A DNA stretch of 64,000 bases, taken from Oasisia sp. SBJ-2009. Its lineage: Eukaryota; Annelida; Polychaeta; Sabellida; Siboglinidae. The notes beneath the pieces are model-generated. The model was not told the DNA's origin. It saw only the letters and a program-made list of their open reading frames with translations, and did no database searches. The stretch covers positions 37,360,641 to 37,424,640 of the forward strand of contig OZ024857.1 in NCBI GenBank assembly GCA_964017155.1, in the 5' to 3' direction. This document shows positions 35,058 to 44,464 of the stretch, one piece after another. The first letter of the stretch is position 1, and each line of letters opens with the position of its first letter. The position numbers were made by a program, and so were the translations under genes.

Positions 35058-38000
35058 TTACAGGTCCAATCGTTGTGGGCGTTTCACTCGTCTTCCGGAG
35101 CTAGTGTATTGTTCCGATTGTGGAAGCTGGAAACGGACTGACTTCTTCTGGGGTAACACGGAGTTACCCGGAGGTGGTACGACTTGCATGTCGTCTCTTC
35201 GCGTCAAGTCGTCTGTATCGTCCACGTTGTCTTGTTGGAACGTATGTCGCTCAGTCGTCTCACGGAGGTGACGACGGTTACGCCTAAGGACATTGCCTGT
35301 CGGAGTCAAGACGTTGTACGACCGCGGCTGTACATCAGTTGATATCAACTTGGCAGGCTGCCAGGTGTCTGTCTGAGTGTCTCTCACACGAACGTCCTGT
35401 CCGGGTATTAGCGGTGCAAGTGGTTGCATAGCTCGCTTATCATGGTTGAGACGTTGGATTTCTTGCCTCTCGGCGAGACGACGTCTGATTTCGTCCTTCG
35501 ACCAGTGTTCATTTCTGATGATCACGGGGAGGTTCGACTTTTACTTGCGGGCATTTAGTATCTCTGCCGGTGACGGTAAGTGGCTGTCGATTGGTGTGGA
35601 TCTCAACGCGAGCAGTGCTTTCTGCGGGTTGGATCTCGACATCGCTGCCTTCTTCAGGGTATACTTCACCGTCTGAACTTGACGTTCGATGAATCCATTC
35701 GATTGTGGGAAGTGCGGGCTGGACGTTACGTGGTCGAAGCACCACTCGGCGGCGAAGTTTCGAAAAGCCTGACTGCTATAGTGTCCACCGTTGTCACTCA
35801 CAACCTTGCTTGGCGATCCATTCTCCGCAAACACCTCACTCATCTTCGATATGATGCGGTCACTCGTCACCTTCCCCTCGATGCGGTAGACAAAAGGGAA
35901 TTTCGAGTAGTAGTCACAGATGAGAAGATACGTGTCCTCTCGTATGGCAAACAGGTCTGTGCCGACGATCTGCCACGGACGTGTCGGTAACTCATGCTGC
36001 ATCAGCGGCTCGTGCACCTGACGTTTCTGTAACCGTTGACACGCGTCGCACTTCCTCACGATGTCGTCGATGTCCTTGTTGATCGGCTTCCAGTAGACAC
36101 AGGACCTCGCTCGCAGCCGGGTCTTCTCTATGCCCTGGTGAGCCTCGTGCAGTTTGTTCAACACTTCTGCCTGTAGACTTAGGGGAATCACCAGACGGTC
36201 GCCCTTCATGATAAGACCGTCCTCAACTGCCAACTCGTCTCGGCATGACCAGTAGGGTCGCAACGGTGCAGCTAGGTGGCGTTGGCTATCTGGCCATCCA
36301 TCCACGATGACGGCTCTCAGCGAACACAGTTCATCGTCGGCCTGTGTCGCCTCTCTGATCGACTGTAGTTTCTGCGTTGAAAACTGTACGAATGACACTT
36401 GTATGTCAAGGTCGATCTGCGTCGACTCGCTACTCGGTTGTCTTGACATGGCGTCGGCCAGCATCATTTGCTTTCCTGGCTTGTAGCGTAACACAAAGTC
36501 ATACGGTTGTACTCGCAGGAACATTCTCTGTAATCTCTGCGGTGCTGCTGCAAGGTTCTTCAAGTTGATCATCTCGAGAGGTTTGTGGTCCGACTCGAGA
36601 ACGAACGATTTTCCGTAGACATACATGTGGAACCTCTCGCAGCCGAAGACGACTGCGAGCATCTCACGTTCAATGTTGGCGTATCGCTGTTCGCAATCAC
36701 TAAGTGACTTGCTGGCAAACGCGATGGGATTCCCGTGTTGAATGAGAACGGCGCCGAGTCCTCGGCTGGAGGCGTCGACCTGGATGACACTCTCAGCCTG
36801 TGGGTCGAAGTAGGCAAGGGTCACTTCACGACAGATGAGAGACTTCGTCGCTTCAAACGCTGCGTTGTGAGATTCCGCCCAGATGAACTCGGCGTCCTTC
36901 TTCACTAGATCACGCAGGGTTGCGGTTTGCTGCGACAGGTTTGAAATGAATGGCGACATGTACGTGGCTATGCCCAGAAATTCCTGAAGCTGTGCGACGT
37001 TTTGCGGTTCTTTCATTCGCTGGATGTCCGCAGCTTTGCCTGGGTCTGGACGTACGCCGTCTGCGCTGAATTCCAACCCGAAGAACTTCATGTTCGCCTG
37101 TTTGATGTCGCATTTATCAATGTTGAACACCAGCCCATGCTGCAGTGCTACTCTCATCAAGTTGTGCAGATGTTTGTCGTGTTCGGCTTCTGTCTTCCCG
37201 AACACACCCACGTCGTCAGCAATACTTATCGTTCCTGGGCACTTCTCAAGGATGCAGTCCATCCTCTCCTGGAACACGTCTTGGCTGAGGTTCAGGCCAA
37301 ACGGTAGTCTTCTGAAACAGTACCGGCCGAAGGGACTGTTGAACGTTGTCAGACGCTTACACTCGTCGTCTAACTGCACGGACCAGTATCCGTGACGTGC
37401 GTCTAGCTTGGAGAAGATCATTGACCCAGCAAGCTTGTGGGTAATTTCCTCCAAGGTCGGTGTTGGGTAGTGCGGACGCTTGATAGCTGTGTTCAAGTCT
37501 TTGGGATCCAAGCAGATGCGCAACTTTCCGTTCGACTTCCTGCTGTATATGATGCTAGATACCAAATCTGTAGGCTCCTCGACCTTCTCGATCACCCCGA
37601 GTTCTACCATCTGGTTGATCTCATTCCTCACGTCGTCTTTGATGTGGATCGGACATCGTCTGGGCGCATGTACGACAGGGGTCACAGCAGGGTCTAGTGT
37701 GATGTGGAACGTTTCGCGGAACTTGCCGATGCCCTTAAAACAATCTGGATACAGCCGCTGGAGATCTTCCTTCGAGTTCAACGGCGGTGGATGTTCGCTG
37801 ACTGCACAGTTCAAGGTCACCAAGTTGAGCTTGCGGCAGGAAGGTAGTCCCAAGATCACTGGACCTGGCGTGTCAGCAACAAAGAACTCTGCTTCGTGTG
37901 TGGTTGTCTCATGCACACACTTCAGTAGCGTAGTACCGTACTGCCGGATCAATTGTCCGTTGTAGGCAGTTAGGATCGTATCTCGATGCTCAAGGCTGCC

Positions 38001-39110
38001 TCGCACAGGTATTCCTTCTGTGTCGATGTTTGACGGGTACATGCGCTGGAACGTCCTCAGCGGCATTACGTTACCCTGCGCACCTGTGTCGACCTTGACA
38101 CGAAGCGTCGCTGGGGTGTCAGGCCTGTCTTTCAGCGTGATCCTGAGAGTCGCATATACTTCGTCCCTCTCGACGGCGTTGATGTTGACGGTATTAGAAG
38201 CAAGCGGCTCGAAGTTGTCGCTGAGCTGATCGAATCTGGCGTCTTGACTGATGGAGTGGACACCACCTCCTTGGCGCTCATCTCGGTTGGTCCTTCGTCT
38301 TGACCTAGCTCGGGATCTTGGTCGCCCAGAAGAGTGTGGTCTTCCTCCGGCGCCAGACGTCCAACCTGTAGCCTGCCGACATGCTCGCTGCCAGTGATTG
38401 AGTTTCCCACATGCGTTACACTTACTGCCCTCTGCTGGACATCGATCTGTGGGCGCATGATGACGTCCACATTTTGCGCACGTAGGTGCCTCCTCTCGAC
38501 GTCCGCTTGGCTCATGTGTTCTCCGCGACCGGCTGACGTGACTGATGCTGCTAGCGTCTCCTGAGAACTGCTGCATATTGGCCAGTATTGCTTCATGCGT
38601 TCTAGCAACGTCCATCGCCGCGTCAAGTGTTAGTGTCTCATCACGGCACAGTAGCTTTTCTTGCACTTTCCCGTGCCGGACACACACTACTAACTGTTCG
38701 ATCAACCTCTCCTCGGTTTCTGTAGTATCACGGAACTTGCATTTACGCGCCTGCGTCTTGCAGCGTGTCATGAATTCGTCAACTGTCTCAGAGCTCAACT
38801 GCCTGAATTTTTGCAGATGAAAACGGCTCAGCCTGTAATTAGACTTGGGTTCTATCAGAGCCTGGAATTTAGCCCAAATGACCTCAACGTCTTTCTTATC
38901 AGTTTCACTGAGGTCCCACGTATTGTACATTCGCCGACCCTCCTGTCCTACCCATAGCAGGATGTAGGTCACTCGTTCACTCTGCCCCTTTTCAGCAAAG
39001 GGCCCACTGAAAATCAGTTCGCAATATTGACGGAATGAACGAAACTCCGTGGGTAAATCAGTGGCTAACCAGTTCATGCGGGGCGGCTCTATACCTGACA
39101 GATCACCCAT
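35058..39110 (-). pseudogene. gag-pol of LTR copy 2 with one premature stop
   Basis: One frame of 1,351 codons including the stop, encoding the capsid, enzymes and nucleocapsid of the element. Order (approximate residues): gag; two zinc knuckles, CAKCGRHHAPTDRC and CNACGKLNHWQRAC (211-241); aspartic protease VDTGAQG (340); reverse transcriptase with LRICLDPKDLN (530), FSKLDARHGYW and IADDVGVFG (631); RNase H with VDASSRG (777) and SDHKPLE (842); integrase zinc domain H-x3-H...CDAC (990-1021); integrase core with GTDLF (1051), SDNGG (1105) and FIERQ (1141), i.e. D, D-35-E. The only break is TAC to TAA at codon 1190 (plus strand 35541-35543), after the integrase core, removing the last ~160 residues. 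Start: the ATG at 39110 in GCCATGG context. A product with a complete catalytic core could still be made, so it is a pseudogene only in the strict sense. Confidence 0.92.
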
Positions 39111-39240
39111 GGCTGCCTATTAATGGCAATGTCTATCACTTACTCAGTGAGAACAAATCAGAGCTGGCCAGCGTCGACTCGACGGTGCCGCGTGCGTGTT
39201 GACCTATTTACGAATCTCGAAAGCGCCGGATTCAACCGTA

Positions 39241-39250
39241 GCTGCCACCA
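39241..39250 (-). other. Primer binding site of copy 2
   Basis: GCTGCCACCA on the plus strand, i.e. TGGTGGCAGC on the element strand, adjoining the 5' LTR. Same leucine-tRNA type as copy 1. Confidence 0.7.
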
Positions 39251-39475
39251 TGAAACGTGTCGTCTTGGCCTGACATATGTGTAGTCGGATTGTCCGACTC
39301 ATCTCGCATTCATACATATCTGATTCGACACCAGAAGTACTGAACAAATCACTTTATTACAATTACAAGCAGAGAGAGGGATAACACTGATCGACCTCGA
39401 GTCTCGTCATCTTCCAAGACTGATCTCTTGGACTGCATATGTCGTTCTATGCATTTACATTGGCATACCATCACA
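39251..39475 (-). repeat. 5' LTR of copy 2
   Basis: 225 bases. It carries the 5'-type base (A on the plus strand at 39277), as in the 5' LTR of copy 1, and is otherwise identical to its partner by eye. GCAGG follows at 39476-39480. Confidence 0.95.
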
Positions 39476-39711
39476 GCAGGAACGAAAGGATGTCAAGTTT
39501 CAAAGTGGTTTGTGGGAAACAGGTATAATACAAATTTTTCAGGGCACGTCTACCAGTGGAGGTTAAATATGCTGTGAAATTTTCGATTACAGATTTATTT
39601 AAAAAATGATAGCCTATGAAGGAAACGTTATAATCAGATCTGTTGGGTGTCTCAAATGACGAAACTGGAGATTTGTGCGTGAGTAAAGTCGAGCTATCAT
39701 ATGTATCGATA

Positions 39712-40062
39712 CTATAAAAAGGCAAGTTCTTATATAGCGCAGTATCCAGTCCTCAGAACCGTTCAAAGCGCTTTACACTTTTCTTCCCTGACTGACCTGT
39801 TCACTCAGACACCATCTAGGCTTCTCTGGGAAGCATCCAGTGGGCATTCAATTAATGTGCGAAACGTGCTCGTACATATATCCACCACTGTTTAAAGCCA
39901 GGTACTCGTTTATACAGCTGAGTGAGCTGGAGCAATGTAGAGTGAACAAACTTGCCCAAGGTTTTAAACTGCAGCACAGGATTCGAACCCGGGTTCTCGT
40001 AGTCGAGAGTTCGAAGCTCTACCCCTCAGCTATTGCGCTCTACTATCGCACGCCGGTAAGTT
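39712..40062 (-). mobile_element. tRNA-derived SINE with LINE-like tail
   Basis: On the minus strand, near 40045-39965, an RNA polymerase III A box (TAGCTGAGGGG) and B box (GGGTTCGAATCC) stand about 35 bases apart, as in tRNA-derived SINEs. The 3' part ends GTGTAAAGCGCTTTGAAC... GCGCTATATAAGAAC. The LINE tail at 33635-34016 shares this pattern (GTAAAGCGCC...GGCGTTATATAA), so the SINE probably uses that LINE's machinery. The cloverleaf does not fold properly, so it is not a tRNA gene. A diverged copy at 47325-47690 shows that it predates the B/C duplication. Confidence 0.65.
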
Positions 40063-40257
40063 ATTATTATACTATTGAATTATATTTCTACCACTAGATA
40101 TGTAATTATAAGTTTTATTATTTATCTAAAAATTAACTAATTGTTATTGTATACATTATCCTTTTATATGTATTTTAATAGTAATATGATGTGAAGCGCC
40201 ACAAATAATGATGGCTATGGCGCTATATCAAACATAATTATTATTATTATTATTATC
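40063..40257 (+). mobile_element. LINE/SINE 3' tail with (ATT)n
   Basis: AT-rich, ending with GTGAAGCGCCAC...TGGCGCTATATC and an ATTATTATT run at about 40238-40257. It has the same GCGCC/GGCGCTATAT tail signature in the opposite orientation to the adjoining SINE. It is also present at 47690-47875 of the ZNF-C unit. Confidence 0.5.
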
Positions 40258-40348
40258 AAACTTATTATTTCCTGCAGGTTATAGTGATGATAATGATTAA
40301 TTATTATATTACTTATAAATAATTAAGCCTTTTTAACAGCACGTTATT

Positions 40349-40368
40349 GCATTCGCGCGCGCGAATGC
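40349..40368. repeat. Perfect 20-bp CG-rich palindrome
   Basis: GCATTCGCGCGCGCGAATGC is exactly self-complementary and sits in AT-rich surroundings. The same 20 bases are conserved at 47967-47986 in the ZNF-C unit. Alternating CG can adopt Z-DNA. No function known. Confidence 0.85.
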
Positions 40369-40372
40369 TGTA

Positions 40373-42489
40373 ATACTTATAATGACGGCCTATAGGAAGA
40401 CAAATTTTGTGTGATCGTACGTCAACCAGATTGACAACGACCGCTAGGTGGCAGTACCCCAAGTTACATTAACAGTCCATGTTTGCCGCGAAGTGTATAA
40501 GGCGTGTTTCAACGGCCCCAATTGTATTAGTGAGTATTATATTATCTATTCTTAAGGTATTGTATGCATAAAAATGTGGGCAATTTTTAGATACACATTA
40601 CAACGAATATTCTTACAGTTACTGTACTTTGGAGTTAGCGATGGGCGATAATACACTAATGTCGATCTTCGTAACGGAATACATACGTTACACTGTAACA
40701 CGACTCCGGCCTCGTTCTAAACTTCAGGTGAATAATACACACACATCGTCGAATGATTTTAACACATCGTGGATATGACTTCCTATCACGCCAACAACCA
40801 CTGATTTCACCCAGTTTTTGGATTATGAAAGCTTGAAGACTCATGGCCAGTCATGCTAGGGACCGGCAAAAAAATAGATTTACAACGTTTATGATGGTGC
40901 ATGTCGACTGTATGTATAATAGGTAACAATATACCATTTACAGAATTTAAATATCTTTAAGCAGTAGAAAGTTATGGCACATTTACATTTCCAAATATGG
41001 TACCAAATCTGTGCCCTCGGCTCTGGCCTGCACAGCGCACTGTGTAGCACACGTTCACACTGGGGTTAAATCACTCATTTGAAATGCAGTTAAAAACTGC
41101 TATAACCTTACAGATATTTAGTCAACATTTCAATAGCTGCTCTGTTGGTCAACCTTGACAACATTTCTCTTGGTGATGTTTCTCTGTAAATAAAATTAAA
41201 ACATACCACTCACCATAAAGCATTATAATAATTAGCATGGGGAAGCATGTCTGTGCTAATATCAGTGATACGATACTCAAATAAACTTATACATTTGGAA
41301 TTTTAACCACTTTAGAAAGATTATATTTTTAGATATGTATTCACACCAAAATATCTGTTTGAAATATTATCGTGTTCAAAGATGCAGTTAGATTAGAATC
41401 TGATATTAGATTACTTCAAGATGGCCGTCATTGCGTCAGCGCAATCCTAAAAATGGGCGGTAAATTCAAAACGATTTAGCTACAATGCGCTACATGCGAT
41501 TTATATGAAATTGTCAGGGTCTTCTTATTAAACATTCATCTATTTACTTTCCAAACTTCAGAAAACTTCCTCGGCGTGCTACGAAGATATAATTATCCGA
41601 ACATAGCGCATATTCACTCATTAAAATAAATGAAAATGGGCGGTAAATTCAAAACGATTTAGCTACAATGCGCTACATGCGAGTTATATGAAATTTTCAG
41701 GGTCTTCTTAGTAAATATTTGTCTAACTACTGTCCAAACTTCAGAAAACTTCCTCCGCGTGCTACGAAGATATAATTATCCGAAAATCTAAATTAAATAA
41801 TCCTCCTAAAATATTGCAATTCACACGGCCGCATTCTCTGTCATTTTGGGTCTCAGAATGTTTTTTTTTCACCGTTATACGATTAATACGAGGCTCTTAA
41901 AAGGAGTTTCCCTGGGCCTCCCCTCATGAGCAGAAAAACCTAGTGGACAAAAATTTCAACCGACCTACCGACGCGCCCCTAGCGGATTTGCCAGCCCCTA
42001 GTCATGCCAATGTTGCCCTTGTTGGGTTCAGTTCATTTTGATAAATTCTAGTTCAATTCCAAGTCGTGTGTGTTTATTCGTATACCAAGGATAAATTCAG
42101 TTCAAATCAATGTACTCACAAAAAGGATCAATTCAAATTTGACAAAGCGTAGCCTTGCAAAATAAATCGTTTGTAAAACAATAACAATAGTAAGTGTATT
42201 TTGTCATATTGTATAATTAGTTAGTTGTGATTAAAATAATTTAAGATGCAGCAGTAATTGCTAAAACATCAATTTAAGGTAACCTTATTTAATAAAATAT
42301 TGCATATTTGATTGGTTTTGCGTAACGCTATTATTATTGGAATCTATTATCTATCCACGAATATCCCGCTAATCTCAAAATCACGCCACTTACAGGAGTT
42401 TCCTTTAAAACTAATGTATATGCGCAAATAAACTAACGAATTTCATGTACATGTTAATTCAAAAATTACTGATCACGTGACAAACATAT
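40373..42489. other. Upstream region of ZNF-C
   Basis: No coding sequence. It holds the paralogue of the copy 1 insertion site, ATTAC at 40597-40601, uninterrupted. It also has homology to the ZNF-B upstream region (40625-40735), a 183-bp tandem duplication (listed separately) and a CAAGATGGCCG motif near 41420. From about 42335 it aligns with the region upstream of ZNF-D (50730-50890). Confidence 0.6.
41451..41790 (+). repeat. 183-bp tandem duplication
   Basis: Two adjoining copies start with AAATGGGCGGTAAATTCAAAACG at 41451 and 41634. They share long exact stretches (CTACAATGCGCTACATGCGA, GTGCTACGAAGATATAATTA), with a few substitutions. Confidence 0.9.
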
Positions 42490-42695
42490 ATACACATAGA
42501 TATATATATAGATATATATATAGATATATATATAGATATATATATAGATATATATATAGATATATATATAGATATATATATAGATATATATATAGATATA
42601 TATATAGATATATATAGATATATATATAGATATATATATATATATATATAGATATATATATATAGATATATATATAGATATATATATATATATAG
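42490..42695. repeat. 12-bp AT-rich satellite (ATATATAGATAT)n
   Basis: About 17 copies of a 12-base unit with GATA once per unit, with one pure TA stretch near 42632-42650. It stands where ZNF-D has a TA/TATGTG repeat (50897-51125). Confidence 0.92.
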
Positions 42696-43175
42696 TAGTG
42701 ACCTGTAGTAGTGTTGAAATTCTGGTTTCAGAAGATTATCTTAATTATGATCAAAAGTAAGGGAAGGGAAAGTTGTTAAAAACCGGTTTCATTTAAGCTC
42801 TATTTGTCCGAACGGATGTTTTGTCTATAATTGTTATTGCAATGTAGGCAAACTGCGACATATTGGAGACATTAGTCGACGTATCAACTATCCAGTACGG
42901 CAGTATGTTGCGTTATATGAAATACGACTATGCATAAATTTATGCCTACTTCTTCGGATGTTTATTTTGTTTCAGATGATAGCGTGTAACCTGTGGTGAA
43001 TGTCTGCAGTCAAGTTGTAAATTTCAATAACATTGACAACAACTGTCAAGTTAAATGAGTTTCATAACTCTGGTGACAAAAGCCAGTGCAGCATTGTGAC
43101 TGACATTGGGCGTCAAGCCAAGTTGATCAGTATCTGTCGTTATCAGGCTGTAGAAACAGGTTACAATAAGCAAAT
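42696..43175 (+). other. 5' intron end and leader of ZNF-C
   Basis: Non-coding. A splice-acceptor-like TTTATTTTGTTTCAG ends at 42975. The leader after it (GTCTGCAGTCAAG, CATAACTCTGGTGACAAAAG) is almost the same before ZNF-B and ZNF-D. Confidence 0.55.
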
Positions 43176-44464
43176 ATGGATGTGACCACAGATAAACTAT
43201 TCAAATGTGAGATTTGCGGAAAACAGTTTTCACGGAAAGCTAATTTAAAGTCACACATGCAGAAACACACTGGCAAGAAACACACGGTCTACAGATGCGA
43301 GACATGCGGGGCGGAGTTCACAGCCAAAGGTTCTTTGACCGTGCACATCCGTATACACACTGGCGAGAAACCATATAAATGTAAGAACTGTGGTGCAAGT
43401 TTCTCCGAAAGTAGCAGTTTTAGGTGCACTCATACACTCACACAGGTAAGAAACCAATAAAATGTGACATGTGTGATGCAGAGTTGGCACGTCAATCTGC
43501 CTTGAAGAGTCACATGCGTGTGCACACTGGGGAAAGACCCTACAGCTGTGACGTCTGTGGGGCAAGTTTTAAACACAATAACGCTTTGAAATTGCATACA
43601 TATACGCACACTGGGGAGAAACCCTACAAATGCGACATTTGTGGGGTACAACATGCTCAACAATACCATGCCCTGGTTCATATGCGATCCCACACCGGGG
43701 AGAAACCTTTCAAATGTGACAACTGTGGAGCGCGATTCACACGGAAAGATCATCTGCAGTCGCATATGTTTACCCATACAGGAGAAAAACGTTTCAAGTG
43801 TGATATTTGTGGTGGAAAGTTTACATTCAAAAGTGCTTTGAAGGTGTATAACCGTATCCACACTGGGGAGAAACCTTTCAAATGCACTACGTGTGGTTCA
43901 GACTTTAGAAAGAAATCTCATCTGCAGTTACACATGCGTTACCACATCAGTGACAGACGGTACAAGTGTGAAGTCTGCGGAGCACGGTTTGTGGAGAAAA
44001 GTAAATTACTCACCCACATGCGTAGACACAGTGGGGAGAAACCGTACAAATGTAGCATTTGCGGAGCACAGTTCGCACAGAGTGGTAATTTACAGACACA
44101 CAGGCTTCTTCACTCAGGCGAAAGACCCCACAAATGTGTCACTTGTGGCGCAACATTTGTACGGAGTCATCATCTACAATCACACGAGCGCACTCACACA
44201 GGTGATAAGCCATACAAATGTGAAATTTGTGGTGCATGGTTCCCGGAGACGTGTAGTCTCATGAGCCATATGCGCACTCACACCGGCGAGAAACCCTACA
44301 AATGTGACGTCTGTGGGAGATGTTTTGCTGCGAGCAGTCATCTGAGTGTACACAAACGCATTCACACTGGGGAGAAACCCTACGTATGTAACGTTTGTGG
44401 GAAAGGGCTTAGTGGAAAAGCTTCACTAAAAGGACACAGGCGGCCTATTCACAAGCAGAAGTAA
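43176..44464 (+). pseudogene. ZNF-C: 15-finger C2H2 gene with a 1-bp frameshift
   Basis: The ATG at 43176 (A at -3, G at +4) opens a frame that stops at 43460. The remaining fingers continue in another frame to 44464. Against ZNF-D the cause is one missing base near 43417 (AGTTTTAGGTGC versus AGTTTACAGGTGC), inside finger 3. Counting across it, 15 fingers can be read. Finger 2 has an irregular linker with two extra residues (KHTVYRC), and finger 8 has Tyr for its first His, as in ZNF-B. The rest are well preserved, so the frameshift is recent, a sequencing error, or part of an allele. As read, the product stops after two and a half fingers. Confidence 0.85.

Larger units (their letters stand above)
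34716..39475 (-). mobile_element. LTR retrotransposon copy 2, nearly intact
   Basis: A 4,760-base element of the same family as copy 1, in the minus orientation. LTRs are 225 bases each and differ at one position. The target duplication GCAGG is present on both sides (34711-34715, 39476-39480), and the empty site is preserved at 47139-47143. The purine tract lies at 34941-34952 and the primer site at 39241-39250. Gag-pol is one frame, interrupted only by a single stop. Because its LTRs differ less than those of copy 1 (1 versus 3 changes), it is probably the younger insertion. Confidence 0.95.

Noticed and set aside
39960..40050. tRNA gene on the minus strand (A box and B box present)
   Set aside because: The acceptor and anticodon stems do not pair, and the sequence continues into a SINE-type tail with a diverged second copy at 47580-47680.
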